The notes: a model not told the origin generated them from the sequence alone. A DNA stretch of 64,000 nucleotides from JALYUM01 sp036688685 (GCF_036688685.1 NZ_JAQQPS010000002.1:62001-126000), one strand, 5' to 3'. Numbered from the stretch's first letter, positions 25,901 through 37,152 are shown. Translations and numbers: made by a program.

Positions 25901-27667
25901 TTATAGCGGCTTGTGCTGTGCGGCTTGTGCGAGGGATGCCTCGAACACATCGCGTTCGGCGTCGATGATGGCATCGACGCGGCGCGCGTCCAGCCCCATT
26001 GCCTCCAGCACAAAAGCGGACAGTTGCAGGCTCGCTTCCAGCGTTTCCGGCACCACCACCGTGGCGCCGGCGCTGGCCAGCGCGTGCGCATTGCGCTCGT
26101 CGCGCGCGCGCGCAAACAGCGGCACGCCGGGAAACTCGCGCCGTATGCCGCGCACCGCATGCATGGCCGAGGCCGGATGATCCATGGTCAGTACGATGGC
26201 CGGCGCGTCGCCCGCCGAGACGCGCCGCAGCAGCTCGGACTGGGCGGCATTGCCGAAGTACACTGGCAGGCCGCCGGCATGGAATTGCGCGACCAGTTTC
26301 GCGTTGTTTTCGAAGGCAATGAACGGAATGTTCTGTTCCTTCAGCAGCTTGGCCAGTTGCTGGCCGACGCGCCCGAACCCCGCAATGATGATGCGGCCGC
26401 GCACGCTGTCCAGCTCGTCCTGTTCGAGCTGGCGCGCGGCCGGCTGGTGTGCCTGCTCCCAGCGCGCGCCGATGGCGCGGCCCAGGCGCGCCAGCAAGGG
26501 CGTGACGAACAGCGACAGGCCGACCGCCAGCATGATGCGGCTGCCGAACGCGCCATCGACCAGTTGCGCGCCGACCGCATAGCCGATGATGATGAAGGCA
26601 AACTCGCCACCCTGTCCCAGCAGCAGGCCGCCTTCGATGGCGCGCCCCCAGTTCAAACGCCCCAGCCGGAACAGGCCGGCGACGACGATCCCCTTGATGA
26701 GCAGCAGGCCAAGCACGGCGCCCGCCAGCCACAGCGGGGCAGCGATCATCTCCCGCGCATCCATTTGCATGCCGACCGTCATGAAGAACAGCCCCATCAG
26801 CAAACCCTTGAACGGTTCGATCATCAATTCGACTTCGTGGCGAAATTCGGTTTCGGCCAGCAGCAGGCCGGCGATCAGCGCGCCCAGCGCCATCGACAAG
26901 CCGGCGGCGGCCGACAGCGACGCCATGCCGAACGTGACCAGCAGGATCAGCGCCATGAACACGTCCGGCTGGTGGTGGCGCGTGAATGTGCGGAACAGCG
27001 GGTGCACGACGCGCCGGCCCGCCAGGTAGATCAGCGCGATCGCGCCGCCCGCCTTGGCGATGCTAATGAGCACCAGCATGGTGGTGGCGTCGGCGTCGCC
27101 GCTGCCTTTGCCGAGCGCGCCGATGACGATCAGCAACGGCACGACGGCCAGGTCCTGCAGCATCAGCACGGCAAACGCGGCCTGGCCCAGTTTGGTCCCG
27201 GTCGTGTGTTGTTGATTCAGGAGTTGCATGACGACGGCGGTCGACGAGAGCGACAGCACCAGCCCGAGAATGGCGCTGCTCAGCCACGCTTGTCCTGCCA
27301 GGTGCAGTGCGCAGGCGAGGGCGGCGGCGCTGAGCAGTACTTGCGCGCCGCCGATGCCGAACACCCAGCCGCGCATAGCCCACAGGCGCGCCATCGACAG
27401 TTCCAGGCCGATCATGAACATGAGGAACAGCACGCCCAGTTCGCCCAGCGCACTGACGCCTTCACCGGCCGGAAAGGTGAGCCAGGCCAGCCAGTGGAAT
27501 TGCGGCGCCAGCAGTCCCAGGCCGAACGGGCCAGCCAGCGCGCCGGCGGCCAGGAAACCGAGCACCTGGTTGATGCGCAGGCGTTGCAGTAGCGGAATCA
27601 GGATGCCGGCCAACAAGAGGAAGAGCAGGATTTCGCGCAGAAAGGGGAAGTCATGTTGCTCGTGCAC
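25901..27667 (-). CDS. CPA2 K+/H+ antiporter, KefB/KefC-like with TrkA-N domain
   Basis: The 588-residue protein starts at GTG. About 11-12 TM segments fill the first 380 residues, including AGAL-type GFLAAGALAGPFGLG and LLLGQGGEFAFIIIGYA. A cytoplasmic TrkA-N/RCK domain follows with IIIAGFGRVGQQLAKLL. Such proteins export K+ in exchange for H+, and in KefC are gated by glutathione adducts. No ancillary KefF/KefG oxidoreductase is adjacent, so glutathione gating is not established here. Confidence 0.9.
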   Translation of the reverse strand: MHEQHDFPFLREILLFLLLAGILIPLLQRLRINQVLGFLAAGALAGPFGLGLLAPQFHWLAWLTFPAGEGVSALGELGVLFLMFMIGLELSMARLWAMRGWVFGIGGAQVLLSAAALACALHLAGQAWLSSAILGLVLSLSSTAVVMQLLNQQHTTGTKLGQAAFAVLMLQDLAVVPLLIVIGALGKGSGDADATTMLVLISIAKAGGAIALIYLAGRRVVHPLFRTFTRHHQPDVFMALILLVTFGMASLSAAAGLSMALGALIAGLLLAETEFRHEVELMIEPFKGLLMGLFFMTVGMQMDAREMIAAPLWLAGAVLGLLLIKGIVVAGLFRLGRLNWGRAIEGGLLLGQGGEFAFIIIGYAVGAQLVDGAFGSRIMLAVGLSLFVTPLLARLGRAIGARWEQAHQPAARQLEQDELDSVRGRIIIAGFGRVGQQLAKLLKEQNIPFIAFENNAKLVAQFHAGGLPVYFGNAAQSELLRRVSAGDAPAIVLTMDHPASAMHAVRGIRREFPGVPLFARARDERNAHALASAGATVVVPETLEASLQLSAFVLEAMGLDARRVDAIIDAERDVFEASLAQAAQHKPL

Positions 27668-27732
27668 GATGCAGCCTTTACGGGGTTGGACAGGCTTATC
27701 TTATAACGGGCACGTTGCAGAAAGGGCAGTAG

Positions 27733-27738
27733 TTGACA
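27733..27738 (+). promoter_or_regulatory. TTGACA box upstream of trp leader
   Basis: A consensus -35 hexamer lies 31 nt before the leader ATG. No good -10 hexamer lies 16-18 bp after it, so the promoter is only tentative. Confidence 0.35.
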
Positions 27739-27768
27739 TTGGAACAGTAAGGTGTCACCCTGCGCTCC

Positions 27769-27813
27769 ATGAATTTTTCCTTCTCACATGTTGGCTACTG
27801 GTGGCGTTGCTGA
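27769..27813 (+). CDS. Putative trp leader peptide upstream of trpS
   Basis: The 14-codon frame reads MNFSFSHVGYWWRC, with tandem Trp codons at 27799-27804 and a stop at 27811-27813. It is followed 38 nt later by a terminator hairpin and then trpS. Tandem Trp codons before a terminator are the hallmark of transcription attenuation: stalling at low charged tRNA-Trp lets an antiterminator form. The ribosome site is weak (GGTG). Too short for ordinary gene finding; whether it is translated is unproven. Confidence 0.65.
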   Translation: MNFSFSHVGYWWRC

Positions 27814-27851
27814 TGCAGTGCGGCCGCTCGACATGAAGAAATAAGTCAATC

Positions 27852-27880
27852 AACGCCGCCTCGATTCAGGTGGCGTTTTT
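27852..27880 (+). terminator. Attenuator-type terminator before trpS
   Basis: AACGCCGCCT (27852-27861) pairs with AGGTGGCGTT (27868-27877) with one G-U, then five T. It lies between the leader peptide and trpS, 40 nt before the trpS ATG. GCGGC at 27820-27824 can pair with GCCGC inside the 5' arm, a candidate antiterminator. Confidence 0.82.
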
Positions 27881-27920
27881 ATTGGGCGCGGCACATCGGG
27901 GCACAACACAGGAGTTTTCC

Positions 27921-28940
27921 ATGAGTTCGATCACCACCCCGCCGGCGACTGTCATTCTGACCGGCGACCGTCCCACCGGCCCGCTGCACCTCGGTCACTT
28001 TGTCGGCAGCCTGCGCAACCGCGTGGCCTACCAGCAGCAGTACCAGCAATTCGTGATGCTGGCCGATGCCCAGGCCCTGACCGACAATATGGAAGACACC
28101 GGCAAGGTGCACCGCAACGTCATCGAAGTGGCGCTCGACTACCTGGCCGTTGGCATCGATCCCACCAAGACGACCATTTTCATCCAGTCGCAAGTGCCGG
28201 AATTGACCGAGCTGACGTTCTATTATTTGAACCTGGTCACCGTGGCGCGCCTCGAGCGCAACCCGACCGTCAAGGAAGAAATTCGCCTGCGCGGGTTTGA
28301 ACGCGACATCCCGGCCGGCTTCCTGACCTATCCGGCCAGCCAGGCCGCCGACATCAGCGCGTTCAAGGCGACCCTGGTGCCGGTCGGTGAAGACCAGATC
28401 CCGATGATCGAGCAGACCAACGAAATCGTGCGCCGCTTTAACCGCCTGGTGCAGCGCGACATTCTGGTGGAAACCAAAGCGCTGGTGCCGGAAATCGGCC
28501 GCCTGCCTGGTATCGATGGCAAGGCCAAGATGAGCAAATCGCTGGGCAACACCATCAACCTGGGCGACAGCGCCGACCAGATCCGCGCCGCCGTCAAGCA
28601 GGTGTATACCGATCCGCTGCATTTGCTGGTGGCCGACCCGGGCCACCTCGAAGGCAACGTCGCCTTCCTGTACCTGGACGCGTTCGACACCGACAAGGTG
28701 GCGCTCGAAGAGATGAAAGCGCATTACGTGCGTGGTGGGCTGGGCGACAGCGTCGTCAAGAAACGGCTCGACACCGTGTTGCAGGAGATGCTGGCCCCGA
28801 TCCGCGCGCGTCGTGAAGAATTCGCGCAAGACAAGGGACAAGTGCTGCAAATGCTCAAGGAAGGCACGATCAACGCACGTGCCGTCGCGGCTGCCACCGT
28901 CGACGAAGTGCGTCGCGCGCTGGGCTTGTCCTACTTTTAA
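27921..28940 (+). CDS. trpS: Tryptophan--tRNA ligase
   Basis: The 339-residue class Ib synthetase attaches Trp to tRNA-Trp. TGDRPTGPLHLGHFVGSL carries the HIGH-like motif, and GKAKMSKSLGNT the KMSKS loop. FLTYPASQAADISAFKA is the Trp-binding block. The ATG at 27921 has GGAG upstream and matches family length, so the longer frame from 27870, which would read through the terminator, is rejected. It is preceded by a Trp-codon leader and terminator, so its expression probably responds to Trp-tRNA charging. Confidence 0.96.
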   Translation: MSSITTPPATVILTGDRPTGPLHLGHFVGSLRNRVAYQQQYQQFVMLADAQALTDNMEDTGKVHRNVIEVALDYLAVGIDPTKTTIFIQSQVPELTELTFYYLNLVTVARLERNPTVKEEIRLRGFERDIPAGFLTYPASQAADISAFKATLVPVGEDQIPMIEQTNEIVRRFNRLVQRDILVETKALVPEIGRLPGIDGKAKMSKSLGNTINLGDSADQIRAAVKQVYTDPLHLLVADPGHLEGNVAFLYLDAFDTDKVALEEMKAHYVRGGLGDSVVKKRLDTVLQEMLAPIRARREEFAQDKGQVLQMLKEGTINARAVAAATVDEVRRALGLSYF

Positions 28941-28973
28941 ATTGTTGTCGGCGTCCATGGAATGGAGTGCAGG

Positions 28974-30023
28974 ATGAGCAAAAGTTTACGCCTGACCGAA
29001 AAATGGATGCAACGCGCACTCTGGCTGGTGGCGTTCATCTTCGCTGCCTTCCTGACCGGCCTGGGCAGCCAGATCGTCGGCAACCTGTGGGACGTTGAAA
29101 CCGCGCTGACCGTCGAGCAATTTATCGACCCGGCGGCGCTCACTGCGGTGAAGGCGCAGCGCGACCAGGCCATCGCCAGGCGCGATGCCGCCAATACGCG
29201 ACTCGAGCAGGCCGAGGAAAAGCACAAGGTCGCGCGGGCCAACACCGCGTCGGCGCGCGAGACATTCAACAACTGGCTTTCGACGCGCACGGCCACCGCG
29301 CGTCCAGACCAGGATCCCGAGCTCATCAAGCGCACCGAAGCGCTCGACGCGTTGGCAGCCAGCGAGCGGCACGCGCTGGCGGCGGTTGAAGTCGAACGCC
29401 AGGCCATGCTCGATGCGAGCCAGGCCACGGAAGCCGCCGTTGCGCGCCGGGATGCGCTCGAGCGTCCCGCCGCTGCAGCATATGCCACGGCCATGCAGCG
29501 CAAGGAACTGCGCGTGTTCGCCTACCGGCTCGCGCTGACCTTGCCGCTGCTGGTGCTTGCCGGCTGGCTGTTTGCAAAGAAGCGCAAGAGCAATTACTGG
29601 CCGTTCGCCTGGGGTTTTATCCTGTTTGCGCTGGTCGCGTTCTTTGTCGAACTGGTGCCATATCTGCCGAGTTATGGTGGCTATGTCCGTTACGTGGTCG
29701 GCATCATCGTCACCGTGCTGGCCGGGCGCTACGCGATTATTTCGCTGCAGCGCTACCTCGCGCGCCAGAAGGAAAGCGAAGCGCTGCCGGATGTGCAGCG
29801 GCGCCAGACGCTCCAATATGACGTGGCCATGGCGCGCCTGAGCAAGGGCGTGTGTCCGGGCTGCGAGCGCGCGGTCGACCTCAAGGATAATGCGCTCGAC
29901 TTTTGTCCGCACTGCGGCATCGGCCTGGCCGATCGTTGCAGCGCTTGTGCGACGCGCAAGAATGCGTTTGCCCGCTTCTGCTTTGCCTGCGGTACGCCGG
30001 CCAACACCAGCCTGGCCGATTAG
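28974..30023 (+). CDS. Membrane protein with coiled coil and double zinc ribbon
   Basis: The 349-residue protein has an N-terminal TM (about 14-34), then an Ala/Arg/Glu-rich coiled coil of about 150 residues (EQAEEKHKVARANTASARET). Three TM segments follow at about 183-260 (LTLPLLVLAGWLF, FILFALVAFFVEL, YVVGIIVTVLAG). The C-terminal 70 residues hold four CxxC knuckles (CPGCERA, CPHCG, CSACATR, CFACG), a double zinc ribbon. I do not know its function. It lies 33 nt after trpS, so it may share its transcript. Confidence 0.8.
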   Translation: MSKSLRLTEKWMQRALWLVAFIFAAFLTGLGSQIVGNLWDVETALTVEQFIDPAALTAVKAQRDQAIARRDAANTRLEQAEEKHKVARANTASARETFNNWLSTRTATARPDQDPELIKRTEALDALAASERHALAAVEVERQAMLDASQATEAAVARRDALERPAAAAYATAMQRKELRVFAYRLALTLPLLVLAGWLFAKKRKSNYWPFAWGFILFALVAFFVELVPYLPSYGGYVRYVVGIIVTVLAGRYAIISLQRYLARQKESEALPDVQRRQTLQYDVAMARLSKGVCPGCERAVDLKDNALDFCPHCGIGLADRCSACATRKNAFARFCFACGTPANTSLAD

Positions 30024-30027
30024 CCAT

Positions 30028-30060
30028 AAAAAAGCCGCAGCCGACCTTCGGGCTGCGGCT
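30028..30060 (-). terminator. Terminator of the DUF3597 gene
   Basis: AGCCGCAGCC (30033-30042) pairs with GGCTGCGGCT (30051-30060), with six T following on the minus strand. It lies just past the minus-strand gene ending at 30068; the plus-strand gene has no T run here. Confidence 0.88.
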
Positions 30061-30067
30061 GGCGCAA

Positions 30068-30472
30068 TCAGTCTTTGAGGTCGGCCGGCACCTTGCCGCC
30101 GTTGGCGGCCAGCTTGTTCATCACCTGGCGATGCAGCCAGATATTCATCGACGCCGAATCGTTGGTGTCACCCGTGTAATGCAGCTCGGCCGCCAGTTCC
30201 TTGCGCGATTGCAGGCTGCTGTCCAGGCCCAGCAATTTCAACAGGTCGACGATCGAGGTGCGCCAGTTCAGCGGCTGCCCGGCCGAGGCTTGCATGCCGG
30301 ACAGGATGGCCTCCACATCGACTTCTGCCATCGGTGCTGGCGCAGCCGCCGGCGCGCTCACAGGGGTAGCTGCAGCGGGCGCTGGCGCGGCGGGCGCCGT
30401 CGGGGCAGGACCCTGTGCCGCTGGATGCGAACCCGGGAAGATCTTGTGGAAAATATTGCTGAGGATACCCAT
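30068..30472 (-). CDS. DUF3597 family protein
   Basis: The 134-residue protein begins MGILSNIFHKIFPGSHPA, has a Pro/Ala-rich linker (about 18-48), then the DUF3597 domain with VDVEAILSGMQA, NWRTSIVDLLKLLGLDSS and ELHYTGDTNDSASMN. The domain is a small helical fold related to peptidoglycan- or cell-envelope-associated proteins, but its role is not known. The linker suggests a flexible attachment. It is monocistronic. Confidence 0.88.
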   Translation of the reverse strand: MGILSNIFHKIFPGSHPAAQGPAPTAPAAPAPAAATPVSAPAAAPAPMAEVDVEAILSGMQASAGQPLNWRTSIVDLLKLLGLDSSLQSRKELAAELHYTGDTNDSASMNIWLHRQVMNKLAANGGKVPADLKD

Positions 30473-30682
30473 GGTGTTGTCCTTGTTGTGGTGTGAATAA
30501 AAAAAATCGTAGCGCTTGATGTCTTGCGACTGAAAGAGATCCGGAGGATAGCGCGCACGCCACGCTGGCTCTGTTCGATACCGAACGGCGCGGACGGAAC
30601 GCAGTTTCCGCGCAGATATTCAAGTGGACAAGCGCGCGGCGCCCACCTAAGCTGGCGGCATCCTGTTCTTCGATCGTGCCGC

Positions 30683-30991
30683 ATGCAATTTCTTTCCGAT
30701 CCCGCCCTGCTGGAAATCCTGCCCGTCATCGCCGTGCTCTACCTGTTTTTCAGCGTGATCGCGTTTTTCAATTACGCGCGCGACAAGTCAGCGGCGCGCA
30801 AAGGCTTGCGCCGCACCTCGGAGCAGCGCCTCCTGTTGCTGGGCCTGGTCGGCGGCTGGCCGGGCGCCTTGCTGGCCCAGCAAACCTTGCGCCACAAGAC
30901 GGCCAAGCGCAGTTTTCAGTTGCAGTTCTGGGTCAGCGTGGTGGTCAACTTGCTGGCGCTGGGCTGGCTGATCGTGGCGGGCCGGACATGA
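30683..30991 (+). CDS. DUF1294 family membrane protein
   Basis: The 102-residue protein has two or three TM segments (about 10-28 and 82-98) and the DUF1294 core: YARDKSAARKGLRRTSEQRL, then LGLVGGWPGALLAQQTLRHKT. This family is small, and often fused to a cold-shock domain; here it is alone. The gene overlaps the next start by 4 nt (ATGA), so the two are coupled. Function unknown. Confidence 0.87.
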   Translation: MQFLSDPALLEILPVIAVLYLFFSVIAFFNYARDKSAARKGLRRTSEQRLLLLGLVGGWPGALLAQQTLRHKTAKRSFQLQFWVSVVVNLLALGWLIVAGRT

Positions 30992-31749
30992 GCAGCAAGC
31001 ACGGGACGTGGCCCTATCCACGCGTGCTGGCGCACCGTGGCGGCGGCACCTTGGCGCCCGAAAACACGTTGGCGGGCGTCAACGAGGGCATGCAGCGCGG
31101 CTTTCGCGCCATCGAATTCGACGTCATGCTGGCGCGCGACGGCGTCGCGGTCGTCATGCACGACCCGTACCTGGGCCGCACGGTGGCCGGCAGCGGAAAC
31201 GTCCCCGACTACGACAGCGTGGAACTGTCCGGCATGGACGCCGGCAGCTGGTTCGGTCCCGCCTACGCCGGCGAGCCGGTGCCAAACTTCGTCGAATTCG
31301 CGCAGTACTGCAAGGCCAACGGCATCTGGATGAACATCGAGATCAAGCCGGTGCCCGGTCATGAAGCCGCGACCGGCGCGACGGTCGCGCGCATCGCCGC
31401 CGCGCTGTTCGCCGATGAAATCGGCACACCGGCCGCGCCCTTGCTCTCTTCGTTCAGCATGGCAGCGCTGGCGGCGGCCCAAGACGCCGCTCCGCAGCTC
31501 GCGCGCGCCTGCCTGTTCGATACCTTGCCGCCCGATTGGCAAGCCCAGGCGCGCGCCCTCGGCGCCGTCGCGATCCACACCAACCACCGGCACCTGACGG
31601 CATCGACGACCCAAGCCATCCAATCCGCCGGCCTCGGCCTGCTCTGCTACACCGTCAACACGCCCACCCGCGCCCGCACGCTCCAGTCCTGGGGCGTCGA
31701 CTGCCTCTGCACCGACCGCCTCGACTTGATCGGCCCCGACTTCACCTAA
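30988..31749 (+). CDS. ugpQ: Glycerophosphodiester phosphodiesterase (cytosolic, UgpQ-type)
   Basis: The 253-residue protein shows LAHRGGGTLAPENTL (catalytic His and Arg), EFDVMLARDGVAVVMHDPYLGRT (metal-binding Glu/Asp and second His) and MNIEIKP. The enzyme hydrolyses glycerophosphodiesters to glycerol 3-phosphate and an alcohol. No signal peptide is seen, so it is cytoplasmic, like UgpQ. It is coupled to the DUF1294 gene. No ugpABCE transporter is adjacent. Confidence 0.9.
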   Translation: MSSKHGTWPYPRVLAHRGGGTLAPENTLAGVNEGMQRGFRAIEFDVMLARDGVAVVMHDPYLGRTVAGSGNVPDYDSVELSGMDAGSWFGPAYAGEPVPNFVEFAQYCKANGIWMNIEIKPVPGHEAATGATVARIAAALFADEIGTPAAPLLSSFSMAALAAAQDAAPQLARACLFDTLPPDWQAQARALGAVAIHTNHRHLTASTTQAIQSAGLGLLCYTVNTPTRARTLQSWGVDCLCTDRLDLIGPDFT

Positions 31750-31765
31750 AACAATGTCCCAAAAA

Positions 31766-31881
31766 TTAGGGTCAGTGTCGAATAATTGACCAATTGATTG
31801 CCGACAACCGCCCAGACCCAGGACGCAGCTGATTGCAGTTCGATTCCCCAGAGAAATTACCCAAAAATTCGACACTGACCC
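31766..31881. repeat. Interspersed palindromic repeat, unit 3
   Basis: GGGTCAGTGTCGAAT (31769-31783) and its exact complement (31867-31881) enclose an 83-nt centre. Together with unit 4 it fills the gap between ugpQ and alaS. It shares its GGGTCAG core with the pair at 12.5 kb. Confidence 0.88.
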
Positions 31882-31916
31882 GCATTGGCGGCCGCTGAGA
31901 TCAATTGCAAAACAAA

Positions 31917-32026
31917 TAGGGTCAGTGTCGATTAATTGGCCAATTGATTGCGGAGTATGTGCTGGTGGAATGGGTGTTGAGGGGCACTAAATGTGATCAA
32001 TTGCTCGGAAATTCGACTCTGACCCT
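31917..32026. repeat. Interspersed palindromic repeat, unit 4
   Basis: AGGGTCAGTGTCGA (31918-31931) and TCGACTCTGACCCT (32013-32026) form an inverted repeat with one mismatch. Its inner sequence (AATTGGCCAATTGATTGC) matches that of unit 3 just upstream. Confidence 0.85.
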
Positions 32027-32059
32027 AATTGTTGGGCAAGTTCGTTCGGGCAGGGGAGG

Positions 32060-32089
32060 TGACAGGGAACGATGGCGCTACGCTATAAT
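32060..32089 (+). promoter_or_regulatory. Candidate sigma70 promoter for alaS
   Basis: TGACAG (32060-32065) and a consensus TATAAT (32084-32089) are spaced 18 bp apart, 43 nt before the alaS ATG. Confidence 0.55.
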
Positions 32090-32131
32090 CGTCTTCTTTA
32101 TCAGCATGCTGCCATCCTTCGCTCCCACGAC

Positions 32132-34741
<2,610 letters not shown>

Positions 34742-34986
34742 TTAAATTCAGGGCAAAATACACCAATAAGCGCGGCGAGAATCGGCTTCGGTCGACTCTC
34801 CACATAGCATTGTCAACCAATACTATCCGCGCGCCGTTCATTCCATATTCATACCAATATTGCAAGAAATAAAATGTCAGTTGCGACCGCGCAACACCGA
34901 CCCGAAAACATTGGTGCAGTGCGTCATGCTCCGCGAATTGGAGTAGACTTCGTCAAATGAGCACTACCATCCCCAGCAGGCAGGCA

Positions 34987-35244
34987 ATGAGCGATACCAT
35001 TCTCGACAGCGACACCGTGGCGTTTCACAAGGATCTGGATGCACGTGGACTGAACTGTCCCTTGCCTATCCTCAAGGCGAAGAAAGCCTTGGCCGACATG
35101 GAAACCGGTCAAGTGCTGCGCATCGTCGCCACCGACACCGGCTCCGTGCGCGATTTCCAGGCCTTCGCCAAGCAAACCGGCAACGCGCTGCTCGCCCACA
35201 CCCATATCCACGGTGAGTTCACTTTCCTGATGCGTCGCAAGTAA
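34987..35244 (+). CDS. TusA/SirA-family sulfur carrier protein
   Basis: The 85-residue protein has the family signature LDARGLNCPLPILKAKKAL, with the Cys in the CPxP motif that carries persulfide sulfur. Members shuttle sulfur for tRNA thiolation, molybdopterin or sulfur oxidation. The ATG at 34987 fits family length; an in-frame ATG 30 nt earlier is possible. It lies alone before etfB, separated by two palindromes. Confidence 0.85.
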   Translation: MSDTILDSDTVAFHKDLDARGLNCPLPILKAKKALADMETGQVLRIVATDTGSVRDFQAFAKQTGNALLAHTHIHGEFTFLMRRK

Positions 35245-35252
35245 AACGCAGA

Positions 35253-35301
35253 GAAACGTCGTTTAGACGTTTCCTTCTACTTAAAAATCGCACGATCGTG
35301 C
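35253..35301. terminator. Hairpins downstream of tusA-like gene
   Basis: GAAACGTC-GTTTA-GACGTTTC (35253-35273) is followed by pyrimidine-rich sequence. The perfect palindrome GCACGATCGTGC lies at 35290-35301 and is followed by TTT. The first is the likelier terminator; the second could be an operator of etfB. Confidence 0.45.
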
Positions 35302-35331
35302 TTTAATTTCGTGCTGAAGGCGTTTTTCTCT

Positions 35332-35337
35332 TATAAT
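35332..35337 (+). promoter_or_regulatory. -10 box of etfBA
   Basis: A consensus TATAAT lies 50 nt before the etfB ATG. The -35 region (TTCGTG) is weak, so an activator or an alternative -35 may be involved. Confidence 0.5.
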
Positions 35338-35387
35338 TCAGGTCACTTTAGCTCGTCGTCACTTCTAAATTTCCCAAAGGCATACCC

Positions 35388-36137
35388 ATGAAAGTTCTGG
35401 TACCCGTCAAGCGCGTTGTCGATTACAACGTCAAAGTTCGCGTCAAGTCCGACGGCAGCGGTGTCGACATTGCCAACGTCAAGATGTCGATGAACCCCTT
35501 CGACGAAATCGCGCTCGAAGAAGCGATGCGCCTGAAGGAAGCCGGCAAGGTTACCGAAGTGGTGGCGGTATCGATCGGCGTCACCCAGTGCCAGGAAACC
35601 CTGCGCACCGGCATGGCCATTGGCGCCGACCGGGCAATCCTGGTCGAAACCGCCGGCGACACCGAGCCGCTGGGCGTGGCCAAGGTCCTCAAAGCGCTGG
35701 CCGATAAAGAACAACCGCAACTGATCATCCTCGGCAAACAAGCCATCGACGACGACTCGAACCAGACCGGCCAGATGCTGGCCTCGCTGCTGGGTTGGCC
35801 ACAAGCGACGTTCGCGTCGAAAGTAGTACTGGAAGACGGCAAAGTAACGGTCACCCGTGAAGTCGACGGTGGCCTGGAAACGCTGGCGCTCACGCTGCCG
35901 GCCATCATCACCACCGACCTGCGCCTGAACGAGCCGCGCTATGTAACGCTGCCGAACATCATGAAGGCCAAGAAAAAGCCGTTGGAAGTGATCAAGCCGG
36001 AAGACCTGGGCGTCGACGTGACCCCGCGCCTGAAAACCCTGAAAGTCGTGGAGCCGGCCAAGCGCTCGGCCGGCATCAAGGTGCCGGATGTGGCGACCCT
36101 GGTTGCCAAGCTGCGCAACGAAGCCAAAGTCATCTAA
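35388..36137 (+). CDS. etfB: Electron transfer flavoprotein beta subunit
   Basis: The 249-residue protein starts MKVLVPVKRVVDYNVKVRVK and shows MNPFDEIALEEAMRLKE and GKQAIDDDSNQTGQM, the AMP-binding block. With EtfA it accepts electrons from acyl-CoA and other dehydrogenases and hands them to ETF-ubiquinone oxidoreductase. It is followed 36 nt later by etfA and then by an acyl-CoA dehydrogenase. Confidence 0.97.
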   Translation: MKVLVPVKRVVDYNVKVRVKSDGSGVDIANVKMSMNPFDEIALEEAMRLKEAGKVTEVVAVSIGVTQCQETLRTGMAIGADRAILVETAGDTEPLGVAKVLKALADKEQPQLIILGKQAIDDDSNQTGQMLASLLGWPQATFASKVVLEDGKVTVTREVDGGLETLALTLPAIITTDLRLNEPRYVTLPNIMKAKKKPLEVIKPEDLGVDVTPRLKTLKVVEPAKRSAGIKVPDVATLVAKLRNEAKVI

Positions 36138-36173
36138 GTTTTTGCGCCACCACTATATAAGACAAGGAACATC

Positions 36174-37106
36174 ATGGTCGCTCTAGTCATTGCCGAACAC
36201 GACAACGCCAGCCTGAAGGGCAGCACCCACCACACCGTCACCGCGGCGCTTGCCTGCGGCGGCGAGGTTCACCTGCTGGTGGCCGGCAGCAATGCCGGCG
36301 CCGCCGCCGAACAGGCTGCGCAGATCGCCGGCGTCACCAAAGTGCTGGTCGCCGATGCGCCGCATTTTGCCGATGGCCTGGCCGAAAACGTCGCCGAACA
36401 AGTGCTGGCCCTGGCCAGCGCCTATTCGCACATCCTGGCCCCGGCCACCGCTTACGGCAAAAACATCCTGCCGCGCGTGGCTGCCAAGCTCGACGTTGCG
36501 CAAATTTCCGAAATCACCAAGGTTGATTCGCCCGACACCTTCGAGCGCCCGATCTATGCCGGTAACGCCATCGCCACCGTGCAGTCGACCGATGCGGTGA
36601 AAGTCATCACCGTGCGCGGCACCGGTTTCGATGCGGCCCCGAGCACCGGCGGTAGCGCTGTTGTGGAAGCCGTCACCGCCGTGCTTGACTCCGGCAAGTC
36701 GACGTTTGTCGGCCGCGAGCTGGCCAAGTCGGACCGTCCCGAACTGACCGCCGCCAAGATCATCGTCTCCGGTGGCCGTGGCATGGGTTCGGGCGAAAAC
36801 TTCAAGCTGCTCGAACCGCTGGCCGACAAGCTCGGCGCCGCCATGGGCGCGTCACGCGCCGCGGTCGACGCCGGCTACGTGCCGAACGATTGGCAAGTGG
36901 GCCAGACCGGCAAGATCGTCGCGCCGACGCTGTACATCGCCGTTGGTATTTCCGGCGCGATCCAGCATTTGGCCGGCATGAAAGATTCGAAGACCATCGT
37001 CGCGATCAACAAGGATCCCGAAGCGCCGATCTTCTCGGTGGCCGACTACGGCATCGTGGGTGACCTGTTCGACGTGGTGCCGGAATTGATCAAAGCACTC
37101 GGTTAA
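36174..37106 (+). CDS. etfA: Electron transfer flavoprotein alpha subunit
   Basis: The 310-residue protein holds the C-terminal FAD domain with SGGRGMGSGENFKLLEPLA, VGQTGKIVAPTLYIAVGISG and AINKDPEAPIFSVADYGIVG. It binds FAD at the subunit interface with EtfB. Its 3' end precedes a palindromic element and the acyl-CoA dehydrogenase, which may still be read from the same promoter. Confidence 0.97.
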   Translation: MVALVIAEHDNASLKGSTHHTVTAALACGGEVHLLVAGSNAGAAAEQAAQIAGVTKVLVADAPHFADGLAENVAEQVLALASAYSHILAPATAYGKNILPRVAAKLDVAQISEITKVDSPDTFERPIYAGNAIATVQSTDAVKVITVRGTGFDAAPSTGGSAVVEAVTAVLDSGKSTFVGRELAKSDRPELTAAKIIVSGGRGMGSGENFKLLEPLADKLGAAMGASRAAVDAGYVPNDWQVGQTGKIVAPTLYIAVGISGAIQHLAGMKDSKTIVAINKDPEAPIFSVADYGIVGDLFDVVPELIKALG

Positions 37107-37152
37107 ACACATTGCTTGCGCGGAGGGGACTTTCCATTGTTGCCCTCCAGAC

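Noticed and set aside
25913..27592. Long plus-strand open frame opposite the Kef-type antiporter
   Set aside because: Arg/Gln/His-rich shadow composition of a GC-rich gene read backwards.
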